From Candidatus Gastranaerophilales bacterium HUM_12 (GTDB lineage: Bacteria > Cyanobacteriota > Vampirovibrionia > Gastranaerophilales > Gastranaerophilaceae), in assembly GCA_002102825.1 (NCBI GenBank), contig DABJ01000029.1, forward strand, positions 170,075 to 208,713: a stretch of 38,639 nt of DNA, read 5' to 3'. Below the pieces are notes generated by a model. That model was given only the letters and a program-made list of their open reading frames with translations. It had not been told where the DNA came from and did no database searches. A program made the position numbers and the translations under genes. Below, piece by piece: positions 32,280 through 38,639 of this stretch; positions within the stretch are counted from its first letter, which is position 1, and each line of letters opens with the position of its first letter.

Positions 32280-32453
32280 AGGGCAGTATAACTGGATTTG
32301 AGCCTATTTAAAATTTAACTTTACATTCTGTTACAATTGTGTTTTTTAATTCGAAATGGTAAAATCAAACGCAAATAAGGATTTAAATTTATATTTCCTT
32401 TTTTACCTATTTCCTTTTCCCTTGCCCCCTTAATTTATATATTTGTTAAAATT

Positions 32454-32481
32454 TTCACTTATTGTAAAAAATTGCTATAAT
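32454..32481 (+). promoter_or_regulatory. Promoter of pgeF, probably leaderless
   Basis: TTCACT (32454-32459), 16 nt, TATAAT (32476-32481), with an extended TGC before the -10. The ATG starts 6 nt after the box and there is no ribosome site. Confidence 0.65.
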
Positions 32482-32487
32482 AAATGC

Positions 32488-33234
32488 ATGTTTTATTTTG
32501 AAAAAATTGACGGGAAAAGAATTTTAAAATCCAATTTTATTAAAAATATGGAAGCCTTTTTTACAACACGAGATATCTGCATTTGTTGTAAAAATATTGA
32601 ACTTACGCAAAAAGACACCTCCCTAGAACAAAACAAAAAAACAATCTGCAAATACTTAAATATAAAAGAAGAAAATCTGTTACTCCCAACTCAAACACAT
32701 ACCTCAAATATAGATATAGCAAAGGAAACAAAGAAATCATATCCGGATACAGATGCTCTAATTTTAGGAAATCAAAATCTTGGAATTTTCCTAAATTTTG
32801 CAGATTGTACTCCGGTAATTTTGTATGATGAAGTTAAAAATGTCGGAGCAGTAGCTCATGCCGGTTGGCGTGGAACAACTGAAAAAATTGCACCCAAAAC
32901 TGTTGAAAAAATGATTAAAATATACAATTCAAAACCAGAAAATATTGTTGCAGTAATTGGTCCTACTATTGGATTTTGTTGTTATAATGTAGGAGAAGAA
33001 GTTTACCAAAAACTATCTGAAACTGTAAATAATTTTAGTGGTCTTTATGAAATCAGACAGGGAAATATTTATGTCGATTTAAAAAATATAAACAGAAAAC
33101 AACTTGAAGAAATTGGGGTAAATAAAATTGATGTTTGTCCATATTGTACAGTCTGCAACAACGATTTATTTTTCTCATACAGGAAAGAGAATGCAACACC
33201 TTATCGTCACAGTGCAGTAATAAAGTTGAGGTAA
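32488..33234 (+). CDS. pgeF: Peptidoglycan editing factor PgeF (YfiH / purine nucleoside phosphorylase-like)
   Basis: YfiH-family proteins correct wrongly built muropeptides (Ser in place of Ala) and also show purine-nucleoside and phenol-oxidising activities. The 248-residue protein carries the family's metal and catalytic residues: His71 in PTQTHTSNI, Cys107 in ADCTPV, and His124 in HAGWRGT. GPTIGFCCYNVGEEV and the C-terminal CPYCTVCNNDLFFSYR are also diagnostic. The final residues read YRHSAVI rather than the common GRFAALI. The start at 32488 fits the usual MFxxE beginning; an upstream in-frame TTG at 32443 overlaps the promoter and is rejected. A DUF1653 gene follows by 3 bp. Confidence 0.93.
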   Translation: MFYFEKIDGKRILKSNFIKNMEAFFTTRDICICCKNIELTQKDTSLEQNKKTICKYLNIKEENLLLPTQTHTSNIDIAKETKKSYPDTDALILGNQNLGIFLNFADCTPVILYDEVKNVGAVAHAGWRGTTEKIAPKTVEKMIKIYNSKPENIVAVIGPTIGFCCYNVGEEVYQKLSETVNNFSGLYEIRQGNIYVDLKNINRKQLEEIGVNKIDVCPYCTVCNNDLFFSYRKENATPYRHSAVIKLR

Positions 33235-33237
33235 ATT

Positions 33238-33444
33238 ATGCAAAAAATTATTATTGGAAAAACTTACAGACACTTCAAAGGGAACTTATACAGAGTTATG
33301 GCTCTGGGAAAAAATTCTGAAAATATGGAAGAAATGGTCGTATATAAATCCCTTTCAAACAATCATGTCTGGATTAGACCTCGCAAAATGTGGAATGAAG
33401 TCGTTGATGATAAAGGGACATTAAGGTTTACTCTTGTTGAGTAA
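33238..33444 (+). CDS. DUF1653 domain protein
   Basis: A 68-residue protein that is a single DUF1653 domain: KTYRHFKGNLYRVMALG, EEMVVYKSL, and VWIRPRKMWNEVV. The pattern Y-R-H-x-K-G ... V-V-Y ... W-x-R-P is characteristic. The domain is small and beta-rich and of unknown role. GAGGTAAATT precedes the ATG, which lies 3 bp after the pgeF stop, so the two are translated from one mRNA. A weak AT-rich terminator (33443-33471) follows. Confidence 0.88.
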   Translation: MQKIIIGKTYRHFKGNLYRVMALGKNSENMEEMVVYKSLSNNHVWIRPRKMWNEVVDDKGTLRFTLVE

Positions 33445-33471
33445 ATTTATTAAGAACAGTAAATTTTTTTT
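33443..33471 (+). terminator. Candidate terminator after the DUF1653 gene
   Basis: AAATTTA (33443-33449) and TAAATTT (33460-33466) form an AT-only 7-bp stem followed by a T-run. It overlaps the stop codon of the gene. The stem is weak, so termination may be incomplete. Confidence 0.4.
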
Positions 33472-33545
33472 CTTTAAACTAGCAAAAAAAACTATTCAGC
33501 GGTATTTTGAGTAAAACGAAAAAGCAAAAGAAAAAGGATTTGTGT

Positions 33546-33962
33546 ATGAAAAAAGTTTTAGTAATGTTGGTAATGGTTTTATTTAGCTGTGTTCCAGCAA
33601 ATGCAACATATCAAGTATTTTTTAATGCGGGTGGTGTTCCAATTTCAAGAGCATACGGCGGTGGAATGCGTCATTCCATTAACAATTTTGGTTCTAATGC
33701 AGGTTTTACTCCTCGAAATATTAGACGAGAACAAGCAAGACGCAGAGCAATTGCAAGAGAAAATGCAATTACAAATGCAATCAACTCAATGGGAAGAAAT
33801 AATAGCTACAATGGAGGAATGAACTCTGGAATGTATGCAAATTATTCTCAAAGATCAGTAAACAGAACAGCAGTTGTTGAACAATCAAGATTTGATAGAA
33901 ATTACACTCCTGCAAGAACAACAAGAAGTTACACAAGAAACGGTGTTACTTACTACAACTAA
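33546..33962 (+). CDS. Small secreted protein, SRFD/TYY family member 1
   Basis: No named family. The 138-residue protein has a signal peptide (KKVLVMLVMVLFSCVPANA) and a mature part that begins TYQVFFNAGGVPISRA. The middle is basic and Gly/Asn/Arg-rich (REQARRRAIAREN and GMNSGMYANYSQR), and the end is SRFDRNY...TRNGVTYYN. The same ends occur in the next gene, so these are paralogues with different middles. The start at 33546 is chosen because AAGGATTT precedes it and the signal peptide then begins at Met; an upstream in-frame ATG at 33507 lacks this. The mature protein is very basic, so it could bind the wall, nucleic acid or a polyanionic surface. That is inference. Confidence 0.75.
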   Translation: MKKVLVMLVMVLFSCVPANATYQVFFNAGGVPISRAYGGGMRHSINNFGSNAGFTPRNIRREQARRRAIARENAITNAINSMGRNNSYNGGMNSGMYANYSQRSVNRTAVVEQSRFDRNYTPARTTRSYTRNGVTYYN

Positions 33963-33987
33963 TAAGTAAAATTAAATTTTATTTTAT

Positions 33988-34026
33988 AAAAAAGAGCAGG
34001 GATTTTGAACTTTCTGTTCTTTTTTT
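33988..34026 (+). terminator. Terminator of secreted protein 1
   Basis: The stem AAAAAGAGCAG / CTGTTCTTTTT (one G-U pair) encloses a 14-nt loop and ends in a T-run. Confidence 0.75.
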
Positions 34027-34119
34027 CGTATTAATTATATAGGAGAAATTAAAAACAATTGTCCAATATACAAAAAATTATAATTATGATTTAATATTGA
34101 CAAATAAAAGGAAATGGAT

Positions 34120-34563
34120 ATGCACAAAATTTTTCTAACTATTTTAATTATCGGATTTACGATTCTAAATGCAAATGCCACGACAAGTGTTATATATAAT
34201 AGTGCTGGTCAACCAATTGAAATGAGAAATTTTTCAGCAAATCCATTTCCAAACATTTACAGAAGACAAATACTGCCACCTAATCCGCCAAATTTGAATA
34301 ATGGTTATCCACCACCACAACCAAGATATAGATATCCAAGGGTGTATTCATATTATCCGGCATATAATTCTTGTTCTAGTATGTGCTCATACTGTCCGTA
34401 TGATTATTACCCAAGAAGATATCAAAAAAATACAACTGTGACAAAAAAAACAACAGCAACACCTATTTCAAGATTTGATAAAAGATACCAAACCTCTTCT
34501 TCTAATAAAATTGTAACTTGCAATGGAATAACTTATTATGGCACGACAAATGCATGTCAATAA
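34120..34563 (+). CDS. Small secreted protein, SRFD/TYY family member 2
   Basis: The 147-residue protein has a signal peptide (about residues 1-18, HKIFLTILIIGFTILNANA) and a mature start TTSVIYNSAGQPIEMRNF, parallel to the first paralogue. A Pro/Tyr-rich middle (PPNPPNLNNGYPPPQPRYRY) is followed by a Cys cluster (SCSSMCSYCPY). The C-terminus is ISRFDKRYQ...TCNGITYYGTTNAC, matching the other copy's SRFD and NGxTYY. The five cysteines could form disulfides outside the cytoplasm. The start at 34120 is preferred over ATG 34114 because AAAGG is then at a workable distance. Function unknown; the Pro/Tyr-rich, disulfide-capable character suits a surface or matrix protein. Confidence 0.75.
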   Translation: MHKIFLTILIIGFTILNANATTSVIYNSAGQPIEMRNFSANPFPNIYRRQILPPNPPNLNNGYPPPQPRYRYPRVYSYYPAYNSCSSMCSYCPYDYYPRRYQKNTTVTKKTTATPISRFDKRYQTSSSNKIVTCNGITYYGTTNACQ

Positions 34564-34586
34564 TAAAGAGTAAAATAACTAAAAAA

Positions 34587-34619
34587 TAGAGGCTCAAATA
34601 TTTTGAACCTCTATCTTTT
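34587..34619. terminator. Bidirectional terminator between secreted protein 2 and tpiA
   Basis: TAGAGG-c-TCAAA pairs with TTTGA-a-CCTCTA across a 3-nt loop (11 pairs, one mismatch). TCTTTT follows on the plus strand and TTTTTT on the minus strand. Confidence 0.8.
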
Positions 34620-34656
34620 CGACTGTCAATCAATCTTTTTTAGTTTTGTTCAATAA

Positions 34657-35451
34657 TTAAACAGCAACTTTCATTGTTTTTTCAATGATATCGTTAAAGC
34701 TATCAGCTTTTAATGAAGCACCACCAATTAAAGCACCATCGATATCTGATTTTGACATTTGTTCTTCAATTGTAGCAGGTTTTACAGAACCACCGTAAAG
34801 AATTCTGATAGAATCCGCTGCTTGAGAACCGGCAATTTCTGCAACAACTCCACGAATCATTTTGATAACTCTGTTAGCTTCATCAGAATCACAAGATTTT
34901 CCTGTTCCGATAGCCCAGATTGGTTCGTAAGCGATAACTGATTTAGCGATATCTTCAGAAGAAATACCGTCTAAAGCTGCTCTAATTTGAGAAGCGATAT
35001 GAGAATCTGTAACACCTGATTCTCTTTGTTCTAAAGTTTCACCACAGCAGATGATTGGAATCAAACCACCAGCCAAGATAGCTTTAGCTTTTTTGTTAAT
35101 CATTTCATCAGTTTCTGAGAAGTATTGTCTTCTTTCAGAGTGACCGATAATTACATAAGAACAACCTGCATCTTTCAACATTTCAACAGAAAGTTCACCA
35201 GTAAAAGCACCAGATTTTTCCCAGTGACAGTTTTGAGCAGCAACATATAATTTAGATTCTCCACAACCACAGTTGCAAGGAATTTCAGCAACTTGATTTA
35301 AAGATGTAAATACAGGAGCAATAATAACTGTAGGTAATTGAGGTGCATCAAATTTATCTACGAATGATTTAATACCTTCATATAAAGCTTTAGCATCAGC
35401 TTGAAGTAAATTCATTTTCCAGTTTCCTGCAATAATTGGTTTTCTTGACAT
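34657..35451 (-). CDS. tpiA: Triosephosphate isomerase
   Basis: Interconverts dihydroxyacetone phosphate and glyceraldehyde-3-phosphate in glycolysis. The 264-residue (beta/alpha)8 barrel has all the catalytic residues: Asn10 and Lys12 in AGNWKMN, His104 in IIGHSERR, and Glu176 in YEPIWAIGTG, with phosphate-binding GGSV and LIGGASL. An unusual Cys-rich insert, IPCNCGCGESK (Cys59, 61, 63), sits before the strand leading to AAQN, with Cys75 nearby; this stretch is normally short and free of Cys. AAGGAG precedes the ATG. It is transcribed alone from the promoter at 35490-35518 and ends at a bidirectional terminator. Confidence 0.96.
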   Translation of the reverse strand: MSRKPIIAGNWKMNLLQADAKALYEGIKSFVDKFDAPQLPTVIIAPVFTSLNQVAEIPCNCGCGESKLYVAAQNCHWEKSGAFTGELSVEMLKDAGCSYVIIGHSERRQYFSETDEMINKKAKAILAGGLIPIICCGETLEQRESGVTDSHIASQIRAALDGISSEDIAKSVIAYEPIWAIGTGKSCDSDEANRVIKMIRGVVAEIAGSQAADSIRILYGGSVKPATIEEQMSKSDIDGALIGGASLKADSFNDIIEKTMKVAV

Positions 35452-35489
35452 AGTCTAATCTCCTTTTTAGTACCACTTTTACACAAGGT

Positions 35490-35518
35490 ATCTTATATTA
35501 AAAAAAAACTTAACGCAA
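35490..35518 (-). promoter_or_regulatory. Promoter of tpiA
   Basis: Minus strand: TTGCGT (35513-35518), 17 nt, TAAGAT (35490-35495). The start would be near 35483, about 32 nt before the ATG. Confidence 0.5.
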
Positions 35519-35641
35519 GTTAAACCACAAGGGAATAAATTTATATATACAAACGGGAACCCCTCCCCAAAGAGTGATGGAATGACGTAATTTCCTCGTA
35601 CTTCAAGAAAGGGTTCAAACTTTGTTATTTATTTATGGGGG

Positions 35642-37267
35642 TTATCCCAATTTTTCTTTGTAATCTTTACCACCAACAATTCTCAAGTGACGGTTTTCAC
35701 CCTCGCCAATTGATGTACTTGCCAAGTTGTGTTGCTCAACAAGTTCGTGTTGAAGTTTTCTGATTTGTTGATTTTGTGGAGTTAACTCAATATCTTTAGC
35801 ACCTGCCAAAACTTTTTCAATTGCAGCTTTTGCTTCATCAAGAGCCTTTTCCGTAATATCATAGAATGTTTGTTTTTCGTTCAATTCCACGATATCAAGA
35901 GCTTCTTTGATTACTTTTTGAATTTGAGCCATTGAATTTGTCTTTACATAGAAAATTTGAAGTCTGTTTTCTTCTGCCGTACTCAAAACTTTTGCCCCAC
36001 CTTTGACAAAGTTTTTGTGTGCAATTACAATATCTGCATCATCAAGATTTCTTGTAATTTCTGCATTTAAATCTAATCGTTCAATTACTTTTTCCGCAAT
36101 ACTTCTAGATACTGCATATAAGTAGATTTTTTTGAACTTTTTAACTTCATCGACATATTTTTGTCTTGAAAAACTAAATTTTAAACTTTCAGGGTGCTCA
36201 ATTTTGTTATCAAGAGCATTGATTTTATCAATTACATTTGGAACTCTGGCAGGAACAGGTTCAACCGAAGCAGGGGTAGAGAAATTATATACTTTGTCAA
36301 CTTTTCTGATTTCCGGACGAATTGGCCAACCCCTAAGAATATAATCAACTGCTTCTGCAGTATCTTTGTAGACCGCAAGTGTATTTCTGTCAAGAATTTC
36401 AATTACGATATCAAAGGTCGGCTGTTTCTCTCTTTCTAAAACAGTTTTTTGTGAAGAACGACGTTTTGCTTCATCATCACCCAAAGTAACCGATTGAATA
36501 CCACCGACCAAATCTGATAATGTTGGGTTTTTAATCAAACTTTCCAAACTATTACCGTGAGCAGTAGCAATAAGCATAACCCCACGTTCTGCAATTGTTC
36601 TTGCAGCTTGAGCTTCAGCTTCTGTTCCAATTTCATCAACCACGATAACCTCAGGAGTATGATTTTCAACCGCTTCAATCATAACATCTTTTTGATATTC
36701 CGGTTGTCGAACTTGCATTCTTCTTGCATGTCCAACTGCAGGGTGCGGAGTATCGCCATCACCGGCAATTTCATTTGATGTATCAACGATTACAACACGT
36801 TTAGCCAAATCATCAGCCATAAGTCTTGCAATTTCCCGTAATTTTGTGGTTTTACCAACCCCGGGACGACCTAAAAATAGAATACTCTTATTTTGTAAAC
36901 AGATATCTCTTATACAAGAAATTGTACCTGTTACAACTCTACCTATTCTGCAAGTAAGACCTACTATTTTACCTTGTCTGTTACGAATTGCACTAATTCT
37001 GTGTAATGTTCCAGGGATACCTGAACGGTTATCCGAGGTGAATTCTTGAACTCTAGATGTAATATATGAAATATCATCATAATCTACATTTGAAACATCA
37101 ATGTATTCTATCTTACCGTTAGAATGTCTTATCTCAGGCTGACGACCAATATCTAAAACAATTTCAATAACATCTTGCATGTTTTCATAAGATATGTGTT
37201 GTCTGATTCTGTCGGGGAGAATTTCTGTTAACTTCTCTAAATCATTTTGGAATTGTAGGTTGCTCAT
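35642..37267 (-). CDS. Ycf45-like AAA ATPase with C-terminal R3H domain
   Basis: The 541-residue protein resembles the cyanobacterial and plastid Ycf45 group, itself related to the SpoIIIAA-type secretion ATPases. Order: N-terminal domain (1-110), Walker A GRPGVGKTTK (133-142), VDTSNEIAGDG, Walker B VIVVDEIG (207-214), and the sensor-like ATAHGNS. A linker of about 200 residues leads to a C-terminal R3H nucleic-acid-binding motif, Arg503-x-x-x-His507 (RKLQH), followed by LASTSIGEGENRHLRI. It is predicted cytoplasmic, binding single-stranded nucleic acid, with ATPase activity. Its function in cyanobacteria is not settled. AAAGGCGGCG precedes the ATG. It is divergent from a pilin operon, though no functional link is shown. 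Confidence 0.9.
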   Translation of the reverse strand: MSNLQFQNDLEKLTEILPDRIRQHISYENMQDVIEIVLDIGRQPEIRHSNGKIEYIDVSNVDYDDISYITSRVQEFTSDNRSGIPGTLHRISAIRNRQGKIVGLTCRIGRVVTGTISCIRDICLQNKSILFLGRPGVGKTTKLREIARLMADDLAKRVVIVDTSNEIAGDGDTPHPAVGHARRMQVRQPEYQKDVMIEAVENHTPEVIVVDEIGTEAEAQAARTIAERGVMLIATAHGNSLESLIKNPTLSDLVGGIQSVTLGDDEAKRRSSQKTVLEREKQPTFDIVIEILDRNTLAVYKDTAEAVDYILRGWPIRPEIRKVDKVYNFSTPASVEPVPARVPNVIDKINALDNKIEHPESLKFSFSRQKYVDEVKKFKKIYLYAVSRSIAEKVIERLDLNAEITRNLDDADIVIAHKNFVKGGAKVLSTAEENRLQIFYVKTNSMAQIQKVIKEALDIVELNEKQTFYDITEKALDEAKAAIEKVLAGAKDIELTPQNQQIRKLQHELVEQHNLASTSIGEGENRHLRIVGGKDYKEKLG

Positions 37268-37290
37268 ATATTCGCCGCCTTTCTATTTTG

Positions 37291-37319
37291 ATTATAACAA
37301 AATATTTAATGGCTATTAA
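37291..37319 (-). promoter_or_regulatory. Promoter of the R3H ATPase gene
   Basis: Minus strand: TTAATA (37314-37319), 17 nt, consensus TATAAT (37291-37296). The start would be near 37284, leaving a leader of about 17 nt with the ribosome site. Confidence 0.5.
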
Positions 37320-37611
37320 ATGCGACTTGGTAATATGTATATCTTCTATATATATTATACTACATGTTTCGGTGTTTTTGTGGATTTTCTTTAAACATGT
37401 ATTCATAATTTTTACAAAACTTTACATTTGAAAATAGGTTCAAATCCTTTTATATCAAGAGTTTTCATTTAAAAAAATAGAAAAAAAATAAAAAGTTCAA
37501 TCCATAGATTGATATTTAAAAACTAAATTTACAATACGAAACACCATAATTTGTATATTACGAATTGTTTACAAAATGATTGCCCAAACAAATTCAAACT
37601 CATCTCTACAC

Positions 37612-37640
37612 TTGAAAAGAGGTAAAAAAAGTTGTATAAT
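37612..37640 (+). promoter_or_regulatory. Promoter of the prepilin operon
   Basis: TTGAAA (37612-37617), 17 nt, TATAAT (37635-37640). The start would be near 37647. A second TATAAT lies at 37646-37651. Confidence 0.65.
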
Positions 37641-37681
37641 CTATGTATAATATGTATTTAAAGACAGGAAATTTTAAGAGT

Positions 37682-38281
37682 ATGAGGAAAGCCCTTACTG
37701 TTGGTGAATTATTGATTACAATGGCAATTATAGGTGTTATTGCCATGTTAGTATTACCGGGATTTTTGAAGGATTATCATAACAGATTATATACAACAAG
37801 ATTGAAAAAATCTTATGAACAAATTTCAGATGCACTGGAAAGAGCAAGTATTGATAGTAATGTATCGTATTTTGCTCAAACAAAATATATAACAAATACT
37901 CAAGAATTTTTACAAAATTACTTTAAAGTTTCAAAAAAAATTGCAGGAGCAGCTTTTGCTGATTCTTATAGAACCATTTCAAATGTTGAAAATAATGATG
38001 GTGAATCAATCACAAGTAACATAAGCGGTGCAACTATTAAGCTTCAAGGTGGCGAAACTATTTCCATGGACTGCGAATCAATATCCGTTTGCACAATTCT
38101 TTTAGATATCAATGCTGCAGACGGTCCAAATGTTGGTGGTCGTGATTTGTTCACATTCAAAATCAATGCGGCAAAAAATGAAATTTACGACGGGGATACT
38201 GCAGCAACTTGCGGTACAGATAAATTGGGTACCGGTTGTTTACAAAAAATTATTAATGACAACTGGAAAATGACATACTAA
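37682..38281 (+). CDS. Type IV prepilin-like protein (pseudopilin)
   Basis: The 199-residue protein begins MRKALTVGELLITMAIIGVI, a prepilin N-terminal cleavage/methylation motif with the invariant Glu5 after the cut and a hydrophobic helix to about residue 28. The residue before the cut is Ala rather than the usual Gly. The C-terminal globular part has DINAADGPNVGGRDLFTFKI and four cysteines that may form disulfides. Such proteins assemble into type IV pili or type II secretion pseudopili in the inner membrane and periplasm. The start at 37682 places the motif at the N-terminus; the upstream in-frame ATG at 37643 lies at or before the predicted transcription start. The next prepilin gene follows after 20 bp. 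Confidence 0.85.
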   Translation: MRKALTVGELLITMAIIGVIAMLVLPGFLKDYHNRLYTTRLKKSYEQISDALERASIDSNVSYFAQTKYITNTQEFLQNYFKVSKKIAGAAFADSYRTISNVENNDGESITSNISGATIKLQGGETISMDCESISVCTILLDINAADGPNVGGRDLFTFKINAAKNEIYDGDTAATCGTDKLGTGCLQKIINDNWKMTY

Positions 38282-38301
38282 TAAATTGAAAAAGGATAAC
38301 T

Positions 38302-38639
38302 ATGAAAAAGGGTTTTACTCTATCAGAAATTTTAATAACATTAACCATTGTTGGAGTTGTAGCAGCATTAACAGTTCCTGCTGTTATGAAAAACTACAGA
38401 AACAAGATGTACACAGCAGCATTGCAAAAAACCTACAATCAACTCTCCGATGCAACGATTGCAATCATGAATGATGAACACGTAGATGATTTTTATGAAA
38501 CAAGAGCGAGATCTTGTGTTAAAAGTGACGGAAATATAAATGGTGACTGCACAGAGGGTTTGACATATTTTTTAAATAATTATCTTGAACCTATTAGAAA
38601 AGATTGTGGAAAAGGTGGAAAATTATGTATTGGAGGATT
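38302..38639 (+). CDS. Type IV prepilin-like protein, second in operon (truncated by window end)
   Basis: The reading frame is open to the window edge (112 codons seen). It begins MKKGFTLSEILITLTIVGVV, a textbook prepilin motif: Gly before the cut, Phe at +1, Glu at +5, then a hydrophobic helix. The next part, NYRNKMYTAALQKTYNQLSD, aligns with NRLYTTRLKKSYEQISD of the previous gene, so the two are paralogues. At least four cysteines follow in the visible part. AAGGATAAC precedes the ATG. The family, location and likely role match the upstream gene; the C-terminal half is not visible. Confidence 0.88.
   Translation, partial: MKKGFTLSEILITLTIVGVVAALTVPAVMKNYRNKMYTAALQKTYNQLSDATIAIMNDEHVDDFYETRARSCVKSDGNINGDCTEGLTYFLNNYLEPIRKDCGKGGKLCIGG

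Larger units (their letters stand above)
32181..32487. other. Divergent intergenic region with pentanucleotide repeats
   Basis: The 307 bp contain CATAT in four tandem copies (32260-32279), pyrimidine-rich runs around 32390-32430, and the pgeF promoter at the right end. No gene is supported. No good promoter for the leftward gene was identified. Confidence 0.45.
37268..37681. other. AT-rich divergent region between the R3H ATPase and the pilin genes
   Basis: The 414 bp hold two promoters, 37291-37319 leftward and 37612-37640 rightward. Between them is AT-rich sequence with A-runs around 37470-37495 and a weak inverted repeat, ACAATACG/CGAATTGT, near 37530-37570. No gene or RNA is supported. 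Confidence 0.5.

Noticed and set aside
37320..37610. Small RNA or CRISPR-like repeats in the AT-rich gap before the pilin genes
   Set aside because: Only A-runs and one weak imperfect inverted repeat are visible; there are no regular repeats.

Overview
The window reads as chromosomal DNA from a non-photosynthetic relative of the cyanobacteria, most likely gut-type Melainabacteria / Vampirovibrionia (Gastranaerophilales). This taxon call is an inference. It rests on four things seen here: the RNA polymerase beta-prime subunit is split into rpoC1 and rpoC2, with about 650 residues inserted in the rpoC2 trigger loop; there is an LdpA-like two-cluster ferredoxin protein; there is a Ycf45-type AAA + R3H ATPase; and the DNA is AT-rich with no photosynthesis genes.

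Layout. 1-5.8 kb (minus strand): glmU, two tandem DUF3137 membrane proteins and a flagellar rod cluster (flgF-like, flgG-like, flgB, flgC). 5.8-6.1 kb: a control region with a strong promoter, a terminator-like hairpin just after it, and a second promoter. 6.1-11.3 kb (plus): an exported beta-rich protein, a DivIC/FtsB-like protein followed by a TPR protein, an exported HExxH protein and a CtpA-type S41 protease. 11.3-14.0 kb (minus): an operon of penicillin-recognising serine hydrolase, LdpA-like protein and phosphopantetheinyl transferase. 14.1-17.6 kb (minus): an unusual lipoprotein, a MerR-like gene with recA, and a UbiE/MenG-like methyltransferase. 17.6-22.2 kb (plus): DUF4127, MntP-like exporter, a small membrane protein, adk and fliI. 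22.3-31.6 kb (minus): rpoB-rpoC1-rpoC2. 31.8-34.6 kb: a small membrane protein (minus), pgeF, a DUF1653 gene and two related small secreted proteins (plus). 34.6-37.3 kb (minus): tpiA and the R3H ATPase. 37.6 kb to the end (plus): two type IV prepilin-like genes, the second cut by the window edge.

Most of the window is housekeeping (wall precursor synthesis and editing, division, transcription, recombination, nucleotide and sugar metabolism) mixed with cell-surface functions (flagellar rod and export ATPase, pseudopilins, secreted proteins). No tRNA, rRNA, CRISPR array, insertion sequence or prophage was recognised. Many genes have sigma70-type promoters that can be read directly, and several place the -10 box only 6-9 nt before the start codon, which suggests leaderless mRNAs. 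The points most worth a second look are the flagellar leader, the LdpA operon, the paired secreted-protein family, and the near-identical leaderless promoters of fliI and pgeF.
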